Positions 23,600-32,600 of a stretch of DNA of 40,571 bases are shown one piece after another. This stretch comes from Syntrophales bacterium. Lineage in GTDB: Bacteria; Desulfobacterota; Syntrophia; Syntrophales; UBA2210. The position numbers and the translations under genes are program-made. The stretch spans positions 1 to 40,571 of the forward strand of contig JALNXD010000028.1 of NCBI GenBank assembly GCA_023230565.1, written 5' to 3'. The notes beneath the pieces were generated by a model. The model had not been told where the DNA came from. It saw only the letters and a list, made by a program, of their open reading frames with translations, and made no database searches. Position 1 is the first letter of the stretch. The number at the start of each line of letters is the position of its first letter.

Positions 23600-23739
23600 A
23601 GTGTTGCTCCTTAGCCAACAGGTATCGCTCTGAGTTTTCTGTCCTCAAAGTATGTGCGTGACAGGAAACAGAAAACAACATACGCGTAATGTGCCATAAT
23701 CGGCATGAAATATTCAAGTCCGAAAACTTACAATTCGTA

Positions 23740-23825
23740 ATGGCTTCGTGCAAGGCTCCAGAGGCAAGGCGTGAATATTCAGAAATGAGGCTTATGCCGC
23801 AATGACGAAGAATAAAGCACAACTG
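23740..23825. repeat. Possible decayed intergenic repeat
   Basis: This stretch between the zinc-ribbon gene and leuB has no gene. Its text (TGGCTTCGTGCAAGGCTCC, GGCAAGGCGTGAATATTCAG, GCAATGACGAAGAAT) resembles, from memory, imperfect-palindrome intergenic repeats of deltaproteobacterial genomes. A second copy is not present in the window. Confidence 0.25.
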
Positions 23826-23836
23826 AGTATATGGTT

Positions 23837-24934
23837 TTAAGAAGCCTTCTTTTTAAAATTTATCACCCTTTCGGCGATCGCACTCCCCATCTCTTTCGTT
23901 GATACGGCCTTCATTTTATCCACAGCGATATCTTGCGTATGAATCCCTGCGCGTATGACTTCGCCCACAGAGTCTTCTATCGCTTCTGCTGCATCGGGTC
24001 TGTCCAGGCTGTAGCGGAAGAGCATGGCCAGAGAAAGGATCTGGGCAACAGGGTTGGCAATTCCTTTCCCGGCGATATCGGGTGCGGACCCTCCTGCGGG
24101 TTCGTACAGACCGAATTTGCTTTCATTGAGACTCGCCGATGCAAGAAGACCCAGGGAGCCTGTGAGCATGGCACATTCATCCGAAATAATATCGCCGAAC
24201 ATATTTCCTGCCAGTATGACGTCAAATTGATGAGGATCTCTGACAAGCTGCATGGCGGCATTATCGATATACATATGATTAAGCTTTACATCCGGAAATT
24301 CTTTCCCTGTTTCTGCCACTGTTTCTCGCCATAAAACCATTGTGGTAAGTACATTAGCTTTATCGATGGAAGTGACCCGTTTATTTCTGAGGCGGGCGAA
24401 TTCAAAAGCCATTCTGGCTATCCGTTCGATTTCCCATCGGTAATAAATCATCGTGTCGTAGGCCCGTTCTTCTGAACCGGATCCTTGCCTTCCCTTCGGC
24501 TGGCCGAAGTAAATTCCTCCGGTAAGTTCTCTTACGCAGAGAATGTCGAATCCTTCTTTTATGATGGCAGGATGAAGCGGGCTTGCTCCTGCCAGATTCT
24601 TGAACACCCTGGCTGGTCGGAGATTGCAGAAAAGTTTGAACCGCTTCCTGAGCGGAAGTAAAGCTCCTCTTTCAGGCTGTTTGTCCGGTGGAAGTCCTTC
24701 CCATCTGGGTCCCCCCACCGACCCGAAGAGGATGGCATTGCTTTTTTCGCAAAGCTCAATAGTGGATAAAGGAAGGGCTTCGCCGTATTTGTCGATGGCG
24801 CAGCCCCCAGCGTCGGCAAATTCAAAGCCAAGGGGTATTGAAAAACGTTTTTTTGCAGCTTCAAGAACTTTGACTGCCTCATGCATTATTTCGGGACCAA
24901 TGCCATCGCCGGGAAGGATCGCTATTGTCTTCAT
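23837..24934 (-). CDS. leuB: 3-isopropylmalate dehydrogenase
   Basis: 365 residues, the usual length. NAD-dependent oxidative decarboxylation of 3-isopropylmalate to 2-oxoisocaproate; the same enzyme can process 3-methylmalate in the citramalate route. Motifs: ILPGDGIGPEIM at the N-terminus, LPLRKRFKLFCNLRPARVF (substrate arginines), VRELTGGIYFGQPKGR, the catalytic lysine region SIDKANVL, and the metal-binding aspartates in GNMFGDIISDECAML. The NAD-binding loop is HGSAPDIAGKG-like (GGSAPDIAGKGIANP). It runs opposite to leuACD and is separated from them by the zinc-ribbon gene. The deoxyhypusine-synthase-like gene lies 27 bases upstream on the same strand, so the two are cotranscribed. Confidence 0.97.
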   Translation of the reverse strand: MKTIAILPGDGIGPEIMHEAVKVLEAAKKRFSIPLGFEFADAGGCAIDKYGEALPLSTIELCEKSNAILFGSVGGPRWEGLPPDKQPERGALLPLRKRFKLFCNLRPARVFKNLAGASPLHPAIIKEGFDILCVRELTGGIYFGQPKGRQGSGSEERAYDTMIYYRWEIERIARMAFEFARLRNKRVTSIDKANVLTTMVLWRETVAETGKEFPDVKLNHMYIDNAAMQLVRDPHQFDVILAGNMFGDIISDECAMLTGSLGLLASASLNESKFGLYEPAGGSAPDIAGKGIANPVAQILSLAMLFRYSLDRPDAAEAIEDSVGEVIRAGIHTQDIAVDKMKAVSTKEMGSAIAERVINFKKKAS

Positions 24935-24961
24935 ATCATTACCTTTCGCGCAGGATCCGGT

Positions 24962-25984
24962 TCAAGAAAGATTATTTTCCAGAACATACGCAAAGATAAG
25001 AGGTGCCACGATCGTTGCGTCGGATTCAATAACATATTTGGGAGTATCTACATCCAATTTTTCCCATGTGATCTTCTCGTTGGGTACGGCACCTGAATAC
25101 GATCCGTAACTTGTGGTTGAATCGCTGATCTGGCAAAAGTATTTCCATAAAGGGGTTTCAGTAAGCCCCATGTCCTGGCGCAGCATCGGAACTACACAAA
25201 TAGGGAAATCGCCCGCAATACCGCCGCCTATCTGAAAAAATCCCACCGCCTTTGAACCTGCCGTTTTCCGATACCAGTCGGAAAGAAACATCATATATTC
25301 AATCCCGGACTTTACAGTATGAACATTGGAAATATGTTTACGAAGGCAATGAGAGGCGTAAACATTTCCAAGAGTTGAATCTTCCCACCCTGGAACAAAT
25401 ATTGGGAGTCTCTTTTCGCAGGCTGCAAGAACCCAACTGTCTTTTGGATCGATCTGATACAAAGGTGAAAGCCTTTCAGATTGCAGGAGCCGGTAAATAA
25501 ATTCATGCGGGAAATAGCGCTGCCCTTTTTTGTCGGCATCTTTCCACAAATCCAGTATTTCATGTTCTATGCGTCTTATGGCTTCTTCTTCCGGAATACA
25601 CGTATCTGTCACACGGTTTAGATGATTCTTCAAAAGGTCTTCTTCTTCAGCAGGAGTAAGATCTCTGTAACCAGGTATGCGCCGGTAATGATCATGAGCC
25701 ACCAGGTTAAAGATATCTTCTTCCAAATTTGCTCCTGTGCAACATAGGCCATGTATTTTGTCGTTTCGAATCATTTCAGCCAAAGAGAGCCCCAATTCCG
25801 CCGTGCTCATTGCACCGGCGAGCACCATAAGCATGCAGCCCCCCTCATCTATTAATTCCCGGTACCCTTCGGCAGCATCTACCAGAGCTGCGGCATTGAA
25901 GTGCCTGAAATTGTGCTTGATAAATCGTGCGACATTATCGGTCTTTAGACGTGCGGACGTATCTTGATTGAAAAATTTTTTCAT
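24962..25984 (-). CDS. Bacterial deoxyhypusine-synthase homologue
   Basis: 340 residues. The fold is that of deoxyhypusine synthase: MVLAGAMSTAELG, GLCCTGANLEEDIFNLV, VYASHCLRKHI, VGFFQIGGGIAGDFPICVVP and SGAVPNEKITWEKLDVD, where Lys309 aligns with the catalytic lysine of the WGKI motif. The family uses spermidine and NAD. Bacteria lack eIF5A, and bacterial members are thought to make homospermidine or act on unknown amines. The frame stays open 60 codons upstream through the hairpin described at 25993-26026; I start at the ATG at 25984. It is cotranscribed with leuB. Confidence 0.85.
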   Translation of the reverse strand: MKKFFNQDTSARLKTDNVARFIKHNFRHFNAAALVDAAEGYRELIDEGGCMLMVLAGAMSTAELGLSLAEMIRNDKIHGLCCTGANLEEDIFNLVAHDHYRRIPGYRDLTPAEEEDLLKNHLNRVTDTCIPEEEAIRRIEHEILDLWKDADKKGQRYFPHEFIYRLLQSERLSPLYQIDPKDSWVLAACEKRLPIFVPGWEDSTLGNVYASHCLRKHISNVHTVKSGIEYMMFLSDWYRKTAGSKAVGFFQIGGGIAGDFPICVVPMLRQDMGLTETPLWKYFCQISDSTTSYGSYSGAVPNEKITWEKLDVDTPKYVIESDATIVAPLIFAYVLENNLS

Positions 25985-25992
25985 TGTTTTTC

Positions 25993-26026
25993 TCAAAAAG
26001 GTCCCCCCCTCGCGAGAGGGAGGGAC
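25993..26026 (-). terminator. Hairpin terminator between the enoyl-CoA hydratase and deoxyhypusine-synthase-like genes
   Basis: On the minus strand two 11-base arms (26001-26011 and 26016-26026), one C-A mismatch on the plus strand, close a 4-base loop and are followed by CTTTTT. It ends the hydratase transcript, or acts as an attenuator for the downstream gene, whose start is only about 15 bases further on. Confidence 0.65.
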
Positions 26027-26063
26027 ATGGAATAAGGATAAAAATTTGTTGAAGCAGCTATGA

Positions 26064-26846
26064 TCAGCGGCCCTTGAAATCAGGCTTTCTCTTTTCAAGA
26101 AATGCCCGGGAACCTTCAGCGAAATCTTCTGTAAACTGCAGGGCTTTGCTTGCGGAATGTTCAATTACATACACGCCTTCTCGGACATTGGTTTCCAGAC
26201 CCAGCCGCACGGCTTTCATGATTTCGCGCTGTGCAACGGGAGCCCCTGCGGCTAGTTTTTGACCCAGGGCTTTTGCCTCTTCCATTACTTTACTTCTTGG
26301 AACGACTCTATTAAGGAGACCCAGAGTATATGCCTCGCGTGCCGGCATGAAATCGCCCGTCAGCATTAATTCCAGCGCTTTCGTTTTTCCAATGAACCTC
26401 GGAAGACGCTGGGTTCCGCCCCATCCGGGATTGAGGCCGAGTTTTACTTCCGGCAACCCCAGAGTCGCTTCTTCAGCCATAACTCTCAGGTGGCATACGC
26501 ATGCCAGTTCAAGACCTCCTCCGTAGGCTCCGCCTTGAATTGCAGCAATAACGACTTTCGGATAATTTTCGATTCTGAAGTAAATATCATTGCCATTATA
26601 TTTAGGGACTTTACCCTTTTGAAGGTCAGCAAATTCTGTAATATCGGCTCCTGCCGAAAAAAGTTTTTCTCCCGTTCCGGTCAATATAATGACCCTGACA
26701 TCATCATTGTTCTCGCACTTGGTGAGCAAGTCATCGATATCTCTCAGAACACCCTGGCCCATGGAATTTGCCGGCGGATGATTAATTGCCGCAATTAATA
26801 CTTTTCCATCCTGCTCCACCACCAACTTTTCATATTCGTATGCCAT
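26064..26846 (-). CDS. Enoyl-CoA hydratase/isomerase (crotonase family)
   Basis: 260 residues. A single crotonase domain: AINHPPANSMGQGVL at the N-terminus, oxyanion-hole region GEKLFSAGADITEFADL and IQGGAYGGGLELACVCHLRV. Both catalytic glutamates of classical hydratases are kept (GGGLELA and LPEVKLGLNPGWGGTQRL). It should hydrate 2-enoyl-CoA esters in beta-oxidation or amino-acid/aromatic degradation. AAGGAGG lies 7 bases before the ATG at 26846, a strong site. No other beta-oxidation gene is adjacent. The exact substrate is unknown. Confidence 0.9.
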   Translation of the reverse strand: MAYEYEKLVVEQDGKVLIAAINHPPANSMGQGVLRDIDDLLTKCENNDDVRVIILTGTGEKLFSAGADITEFADLQKGKVPKYNGNDIYFRIENYPKVVIAAIQGGAYGGGLELACVCHLRVMAEEATLGLPEVKLGLNPGWGGTQRLPRFIGKTKALELMLTGDFMPAREAYTLGLLNRVVPRSKVMEEAKALGQKLAAGAPVAQREIMKAVRLGLETNVREGVYVIEHSASKALQFTEDFAEGSRAFLEKRKPDFKGR

Positions 26847-26959
26847 TAGTTTACCTCCTTCTATTTTTTGTATGGCCCTTCCCGGGCATTATCTTGTTAA
26901 CTGCCATATTTTATTTCCAAAAGTGCCATCTTGGTAAATCTGCCGATAAATTCAGTGTA

Positions 26960-26987
26960 TTTCTACATATAGATTGCTATTTGTCAA
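26960..26987 (-). promoter_or_regulatory. Promoter of the enoyl-CoA hydratase gene
   Basis: On the minus strand TTGACA (26987-26982), 16 bases, TAGAAA (26965-26960). It lies about 115 bases before the start codon. Confidence 0.5.
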
Positions 26988-27261
26988 TGGATAGTTTTCG
27001 TTTTACGAAAAAACCTGATCCGTGCCCTTATCATAATGGACGGCGTGTGCAGAAAATCCGATTTATTCTCTTTCCACGTTCCCATGTAACCAATCAGGCC
27101 CTTTTGCCGGCATGAGACGCTTCTCAGTACGTGATGTGAAAGATCACTGCTTTTCCAAAGTTAAAAGTGAGAAGTGGCGTTTATGTGTGAGCCTGCATAG
27201 ATATCGGAAATTGAACAGTACGGGGAGATACCTGGCGTAATTTTTATGAGATTATTATTGC

Positions 27262-27290
27262 TTGAAAATAGCAGTATCCGATGTTATACA
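27262..27290 (+). promoter_or_regulatory. Promoter of the GAF/HD-GYP gene
   Basis: TTGAAA (27262-27267), exactly 17 bases, TATACA (27285-27290). It lies about 70 bases before the start codon at 27360. Confidence 0.6.
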
Positions 27291-27359
27291 TTTCTCCCAA
27301 TTTCTTTTAAAAACGGATGATTGATTCGACAGAAAAACGCAATGGACAGGGATGCGATT

Positions 27360-29030
27360 ATGAAGGAGACGCCCTCTTTTAACGTTAACTGTAACGCTGA
27401 TATTAACAGGCTGCTCAGTTCCGTGACAGCATCTGTCCGCGTTTTTGCAGAGGGGCATCAAGAGCAGATCAGAAGGCTCACCAGCATTGGCGCAGCTCTT
27501 TCTGCAGAACAAAATATTGAGCGTTTACTTGAAATGATTGTGGATGAAGCCAGGCGCTTTACCAATTCCGATGGCGGAACTCTTTACATTACAAGTGAAG
27601 ACAAAAAAAGACTGCACTTCGCAATCGTTCAGAATGATTCGCTTACAACCAGGATGGGCGGTACTGCGGGGGAAATCACCTGGCCGCCGGTTGACCTCTT
27701 TCAAGATGAAGGTAAGCCTAATTATGCGAATGTTTCATCTTATGCAGCCCTTTCGGGAGAGGTTGTAAATATTCCGGATGTATACGATGCCGATCAATTT
27801 AATTTCGAGGGTACGAGGAAATTCGATGCCACTACAGGCTACCGGTCGCAATCAATGCTTGTTGTTCCAATGCGCAATCATGAAAACGATATCATAGGTG
27901 TCCTCCAGCTTTTGAATTCAAAGAACAAGATGACCGGAGATACGATACCTTTTTCCCGGGAATGCCAGGAAATGACTGAATCCCTGGCATCACAGGCCGC
28001 AGTGGCATTGACAAATAGGCGCTTGATAAAAGATCTCGAAAATCTTTTTGAATCGTTTATCAAAACCATTGCCACGGCTATTGATGAGAAATCTCCCTAT
28101 ACCGGGGATCACGGCAGAAGAGTGGTCGAATTGACGATGATGATTGCCGAAGCGATAAATATGGCTGAGGAAGGTCCATTCTGCGATATATTTTTCAATG
28201 AACATCAGCTTAATGAACTTAGAATTGCCGCATGGCTCCATGATGTCGGAAAAGTCGCTATTCCGGAGCATGTAATGGATAAGTCAACGAAACTGGACGG
28301 GCTTTTCGACCGCATAGAATTATTGAAAATGAGATTTGAAGTGGCAAAGCGTGACATTGAGATAGCAGCCTTAAAAAAGGGGATAGATCCGGCAAAAGAT
28401 ATTCCGGAGTATGAAAGTGCGTCTGCTGAGTGCAAATACGAGCTTCAAAATCTCGATGACGATTTGGAATTTCTTCTTCGTACGAATGAAGGAGGAGAAT
28501 TCATGCCGGATGAAAGTGTTGCACGTGTCAAATCTATAGCCGGAAAAACCGTGAAAGTACTTGGGCAAAGGGTTCCTATGCTTGATGAGGAAGAAATAAA
28601 AAATCTCATCATAAGGAAAGGTACACTCACGGAAAAAGAACGAAAAATCATACACGGTCATGCGACGATAACGCATAAAATGCTTTCCCAGTTACCGTTT
28701 CCAAAGAAATTGAAAAATGTGCCTCTTTTCGCGGGCGCTCATCATGAATGTATTAATGGAAGCGGATACCCTCGAGGCCTTAAAGGTGAAGAGATACCAC
28801 TTCAGGCGAGAATACTTGCAGTAGCGGATATTTTTGAAGCATTAACCGCGCCTGACAGACCATATCGTAAGGCCAACACTCTTTCCGGCGCTTTAAAGAT
28901 TCTGGGGTATATGGCCAGGGACAACCACATTGATGCTGATATCCACAGCCTTTTCGTGAAAAATAAAGTTTATCTCACCTATGCAAAAAAAGAATTATCC
29001 CCTTCGCAGATTGACAAAGACAATCTCTGA
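27360..29030 (+). CDS. GAF and HD-GYP domain protein, probable cyclic-di-GMP phosphodiesterase
   Basis: 556 residues. A helical N-terminus leads to a GAF sensor (about 42-217), then an HD-GYP domain. The metal-binding His-Asp is in WLHDVGKVAIP (294-298 is HDVGK) and the second motif is HHECINGSGYPRGLKGEEIP. An insert of about 110 residues (312-422), largely helical and charged, separates the two halves where ordinary HD-GYP domains have only a few residues. The family hydrolyses cyclic-di-GMP, mainly to GMP. The start is chosen at ATG 27360 (AGGG 8 bases upstream); ATG 27342 and TTG 27321 have no site. Confidence 0.85.
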   Translation: MKETPSFNVNCNADINRLLSSVTASVRVFAEGHQEQIRRLTSIGAALSAEQNIERLLEMIVDEARRFTNSDGGTLYITSEDKKRLHFAIVQNDSLTTRMGGTAGEITWPPVDLFQDEGKPNYANVSSYAALSGEVVNIPDVYDADQFNFEGTRKFDATTGYRSQSMLVVPMRNHENDIIGVLQLLNSKNKMTGDTIPFSRECQEMTESLASQAAVALTNRRLIKDLENLFESFIKTIATAIDEKSPYTGDHGRRVVELTMMIAEAINMAEEGPFCDIFFNEHQLNELRIAAWLHDVGKVAIPEHVMDKSTKLDGLFDRIELLKMRFEVAKRDIEIAALKKGIDPAKDIPEYESASAECKYELQNLDDDLEFLLRTNEGGEFMPDESVARVKSIAGKTVKVLGQRVPMLDEEEIKNLIIRKGTLTEKERKIIHGHATITHKMLSQLPFPKKLKNVPLFAGAHHECINGSGYPRGLKGEEIPLQARILAVADIFEALTAPDRPYRKANTLSGALKILGYMARDNHIDADIHSLFVKNKVYLTYAKKELSPSQIDKDNL

Positions 29031-29087
29031 GGATTTCCATTTATTTGTATCTTTTCCCCCCCCGAATTTCATAATGTGCAAATTTTA

Positions 29088-29116
29088 TTGACAGTGCAAG
29101 AGAATCCGGATAAATT
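29088..29116 (+). promoter_or_regulatory. Promoter of the yciO-RNase E/G transcript
   Basis: TTGACA (29088-29093), exactly 17 bases, TAAATT (29111-29116). It lies 68 bases before the GTG start of the YciO-like gene. Confidence 0.6.
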
Positions 29117-29183
29117 TAAATACTTTCATGTCTTTGCCGGTTTGAGCGAATATTTAATTACCAGAGAAAGAGGAAGCGTTTTC

Positions 29184-29801
29184 GTGTTGTTCATCATAAA
29201 TAGCGATAATCCTCAAATGAGATTAATACGAAAGGCGGTTGATTTTTTAAACGATGGCGGCATCTTGATTTATCCGACTGATACTGTGTATGGGATGGGC
29301 TGTGATTTATTCAATAAAAGGGCAATAGAGAGGATATATGATATAAAACGAAGAAGCAGAAGTCAGCCCTTCAGTTTCATCTGTTCTGATCTCAGTGATA
29401 TAAGCAATTATGCGAATGTTCCAAATTACGCGTATAAAATTATGAGACATCTTTTGCCGGGCCCTTATACTTTTATATTGGCGGCATCAAGAATGGTTCC
29501 GAAAATACTTTTGCCCAAACGAAAAGAAGTGGGAATCAGAATTCCGGATAACAGAATATGTCTTACATTAGTGAAAGAATTCGGCAGACCGATCATAAGT
29601 ACAAGTGTAAAGGGAGAGAATAATGAAATAATGAACGATCCGGCCGAAATGGAAGAATTCTACAGGCATTCGGTTGATCTTGTGATTGATGGCGGTATTT
29701 TAGGTTCGGAACTTTCAAGTGTGGTCAGCCTGACAGGAGAAGCGCCTGAGATCATCCGGGAAGGAAAGGGGGATATTTCCGCTTTTTACGGAGGCGGATA
29801 G
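29184..29801 (+). CDS. YciO/YrdC/Sua5-family protein (threonylcarbamoyl-AMP synthase-like)
   Basis: 205 residues, almost exactly the length of E. coli YciO. It runs VLFIINSDNPQMRLIRKAVDFLNDGGILIYPTDTVYGMGCDL, then IKRRSRSQPFSFICSDLSDIS, LLPGPYTFILAASRMVPK, GIRIPDNRICL and ISTSVKGENNE. The YrdC fold binds nucleotides and RNA; YrdC/Sua5 make threonylcarbamoyl-AMP for the t6A base of tRNA. YciO members keep the fold with reduced or uncertain activity. I choose GTG 29184 because AGGAAG lies 7 bases upstream; the frame is open to an ATT/ATG-like region well before. It is 14 bases upstream of the RNase E/G gene. Confidence 0.85.
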   Translation: MLFIINSDNPQMRLIRKAVDFLNDGGILIYPTDTVYGMGCDLFNKRAIERIYDIKRRSRSQPFSFICSDLSDISNYANVPNYAYKIMRHLLPGPYTFILAASRMVPKILLPKRKEVGIRIPDNRICLTLVKEFGRPIISTSVKGENNEIMNDPAEMEEFYRHSVDLVIDGGILGSELSSVVSLTGEAPEIIREGKGDISAFYGGG

Positions 29802-29815
29802 GGAGGAAGAATTGT

Positions 29816-31585
29816 ATGTCCAAGCAGATGCTTATTAATACCATAGATGAAGAAGAAAGCCGCATGGCCATTCTTGAAGACGGTCAATTGACTGAATACA
29901 GCATAAAAATGGCTATGAGGGAACCCGTTATGGGTAATATTTACAAAGGAGTGGTGCGCAACATACAGAGAGGGTTGCGTGCCGCTTTTGTCGATTACGG
30001 CGTAGGAAAAAGCGGTTTTCTGCCATTGCGTGATGTGAGTGATTTATATTGCGAAAGCGACGGAACGCTGAAAATCGGAAAAGAGCTTTTTGTCCAGGTG
30101 GTCAGAGAAGGGAAGGGCGAGAAAGGGGCGATGCTGACAACATACCTGTCATTGCCGGGGCGTTATCTCGTATTGATGCCGAATAAGGAAAGCCGTGGCA
30201 TATCGCGCAAGATTGAAAGCGAGGCAGACCGCAAAAAGCTCAAGCAGTTTATGGACGAGATCAGTGACAGAGAAAATATGGGGTTCATTGTCCGTACTGC
30301 CGGAATAAATCGTACAAAACAGGAATTGACAAGGGATTTCCAGATGCTGGTGAGACTCTGGAGAGATATAGAAAAAAAAGCCGAACGTATGCCCGCGCCC
30401 GCGCTTGTATATAAAGAAAGCGAATTCGCTGTCCGGGTGTTCAGGGATTTTTTTACCTCTGATATTGATGAAATTTTGATCGACAATATTGAAACACTGA
30501 AAAAAATGAAAGCCTATTGCAAAGCCGTTTCGCCGCGAAACGTGAAATCGATAAAACAGTATCGCGGAGAAACTCCAATTTTTGACACGTATAATGTCGA
30601 AGAACAGATCAACGCCATTTACAGAGAACGGGTAGAATTGAAATCGGGCGGTTCTCTGGTGATCGAGCCCACGGAAGCAGTCATCACAATCGACGTGAAT
30701 TCAGGAAGATTGAATAGGCGTGATGCCGAAGAAACTGCGTTCCGAACCAATCTGGAGGCTGCTGAAGAAATAGCAAAGCAATTGAGGCTGAGAGATCTTG
30801 GCGGTCTGATTGTCGTGGATTTTATTGATATGATGGAACGCAAGCATAATGCTGAGGTAGAGCGGACATTCAAGAATGCATTGAAAAACGATCGATCAAG
30901 GATTCAACTTGCAAAAATATCAAAATTCGGAATCCTGGAATTGTCCCGGCAGAAAAAAGAATCTACAATACAGGAAATAAGTTATACTATTTGCTCTCGC
31001 TGCAAAGGCAGCGGTTGGGTGCCCTCCATTGAATATCTGGCACTCAGCACATATCGAAAGATCAAAAGTGAGGTCGTAAGAAGAGATGCATCCGAAATAG
31101 AAATCACGCTTCCTTCTGAAGTAGCATCTTACCTTCTTAATCATAAACGGCGCGAAATAAGCCAGCTTGAACAATCATATAATGTCTCGGTTGTAATATT
31201 CGGAAGCACTGACATGTTCTGGCCGGATTCGCAATTCAAAGTTGTAAAAAAGGAACCTGTCACGGAACAGGTAGTAGAAACTTCCGGCTATACGCAGCCA
31301 AAGAGAGAAACAGCGGAGAAGGAAGAAAAATTACATGAGGAGCGTGTATCGAAACCAAGAAGAAGAGGACGCCGCAGAAAACCGAAAACCGCACCTGTAA
31401 CTACGGAAAATGAAACCGGAATCACTGATAATGAACAAACTGTAAAAGAAGGGCCTAATGAAATGGAAATAATTTCTGATTCAGCCAAGGATCAGGAATT
31501 GATGAATTTATTCGAAGAGGAAACCGATGAGCAGAAAGAAAAAAGAAGTATAATAACCAAGTTTTATAACCTTTTGAAAATTTAA
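29816..31585 (+). CDS. rng: RNase E/G family endoribonuclease
   Basis: 589 residues, longer than E. coli RNase G (489) and shorter than RNase E. An S1 domain (about 38-120) and an RNase H-like catalytic core follow. Metal ligands are in TIDVNSGR (Asp293) and VVDFIDM (Asp335). The zinc-link motif is CSRCKGSG (Cys393, Cys396). The C-terminal 90 residues are low-complexity: a basic patch (PRRRGRRRKPK near 522) and an acidic end. This could bind RNA or partner enzymes. The enzyme cuts single-stranded, AU-rich RNA in mRNA turnover and rRNA maturation. GGGAGGAAG lies just before the ATG. The symbol rng is approximate; the family is certain. Confidence 0.92.
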   Translation: MSKQMLINTIDEEESRMAILEDGQLTEYSIKMAMREPVMGNIYKGVVRNIQRGLRAAFVDYGVGKSGFLPLRDVSDLYCESDGTLKIGKELFVQVVREGKGEKGAMLTTYLSLPGRYLVLMPNKESRGISRKIESEADRKKLKQFMDEISDRENMGFIVRTAGINRTKQELTRDFQMLVRLWRDIEKKAERMPAPALVYKESEFAVRVFRDFFTSDIDEILIDNIETLKKMKAYCKAVSPRNVKSIKQYRGETPIFDTYNVEEQINAIYRERVELKSGGSLVIEPTEAVITIDVNSGRLNRRDAEETAFRTNLEAAEEIAKQLRLRDLGGLIVVDFIDMMERKHNAEVERTFKNALKNDRSRIQLAKISKFGILELSRQKKESTIQEISYTICSRCKGSGWVPSIEYLALSTYRKIKSEVVRRDASEIEITLPSEVASYLLNHKRREISQLEQSYNVSVVIFGSTDMFWPDSQFKVVKKEPVTEQVVETSGYTQPKRETAEKEEKLHEERVSKPRRRGRRRKPKTAPVTTENETGITDNEQTVKEGPNEMEIISDSAKDQELMNLFEEETDEQKEKRSIITKFYNLLKI

Positions 31586-31627
31586 TCTGCTTCCGGAAAA
31601 TAAAATGCAGTTACGATAAAGCTGATA

Positions 31628-32452
31628 TTAATCAATTTTTTTACCGCCGAGCTTTCTGGAACGTTGCGTTGCTGCTTCAACCGCGTTAATGAGGGCGGCA
31701 CGCAATCCCGCTCTTTCAAGTGCTTTAATTCCTTCTATAGTTGTCCCGGCAGGAGAAGTGACCATATCTTTTAGCTGTGAAGGAGTTTTTTCTCCTTCAA
31801 GACATAGTTTTGCAGCCCCAAGCATGGTTTGTGACGCCAGTTTCAATGATATATCCCTGGAAAGGCCCATGCTCACTCCTGCATCTGTCAAGGCTTCAAT
31901 GACTATAAATCCATATGCAGGACCACTGCCGCTCAATCCTGTGACAGCATCCATCAGGCTTTCATCTACAGTCACTGTAATACCGACAGAATCAAAAATG
32001 CGGCGTGCCATTTCCATATCCCTTTTCAGAATATTTTTTCCAGCTGCAAGAGCCGAAGCGCCGAAACCTATCATTGCCGGTGTATTCGGCATTACCCGGA
32101 TAATCCGGCATGAAGAACCAAGCCTTTCTTCTATATTGTGAATGGTGAAACCTGCAGCAATCGAGATTACCAATGTGCTCGCCTCAAGTTCAGCTGAAAT
32201 TTCCTCCAGCACCGTTTCCATGATTTGGGGCTTCACAGCGAGAATAAGTAAATCAGTCCCTTTCGAAGCCCCGCTGTTTTCGGCAACAGTGTGAATGCCA
32301 TATGTTCTTTCAATATCTTTAAGGCGTGATGCATCTACATCGGCAATTTTTATATTTTCGGGCGGAATACCGCACTTGCTGATCAGAGCTTTTGTAAGGA
32401 CTTCACCCATATTGCCTGCCCCGATTATCCCTATCTTCTTTTCTTTCAACAT
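31628..32452 (-). CDS. proC: Pyrroline-5-carboxylate reductase
   Basis: 274 residues. It reduces 1-pyrroline-5-carboxylate to proline with NAD(P)H. The Rossmann motif is KIGIIGAGNMGEVLTKALI; others are LAVKPQIMETVLEEI, IRVMPNTPAMIGFGASAL and the C-terminal DAVTGLSGSGPAYGFIVIEALTDAGVSMGL with TSPAGTTIEGIKALE. The frame opens 25 codons upstream, but I start at ATG 32452, since GGAG sits 7 bases before it and the Rossmann strand follows at once. It is divergent from the yggT cluster, a common arrangement. Confidence 0.95.
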   Translation of the reverse strand: MLKEKKIGIIGAGNMGEVLTKALISKCGIPPENIKIADVDASRLKDIERTYGIHTVAENSGASKGTDLLILAVKPQIMETVLEEISAELEASTLVISIAAGFTIHNIEERLGSSCRIIRVMPNTPAMIGFGASALAAGKNILKRDMEMARRIFDSVGITVTVDESLMDAVTGLSGSGPAYGFIVIEALTDAGVSMGLSRDISLKLASQTMLGAAKLCLEGEKTPSQLKDMVTSPAGTTIEGIKALERAGLRAALINAVEAATQRSRKLGGKKID

Positions 32453-32535
32453 GATTTTCTCCGTTTGTTTTGAGGTCCTCACTGAATGCAATGCAGACGA
32501 AAATGCTGTCTGAGTTTGAGTGTCCAATATAGCCC

Positions 32536-32564
32536 TTGACTTTTAAATGAGCAATCATTATTTA
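32536..32564 (+). promoter_or_regulatory. Promoter of the yggT-divIVA-DUF167-murJ cluster
   Basis: TTGACT (32536-32541), exactly 17 bases, TATTTA (32559-32564). It lies 36 bases before yggT, within the proC divergent region. Confidence 0.6.
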
Positions 32565-32600
32565 ATCTTTTAGTTTTTATTACTGAAGCAGGAAATGCAA

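Larger units (their letters stand above)
26847..27359. other. Divergent intergenic region between the hydratase and HD-GYP genes
   Basis: 513 bases. It holds two divergent promoters, at 26960-26987 (minus) and 27262-27290 (plus). The open frames here lack family features. Nothing else convincing is seen between about 26990 and 27260. Confidence 0.5.
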
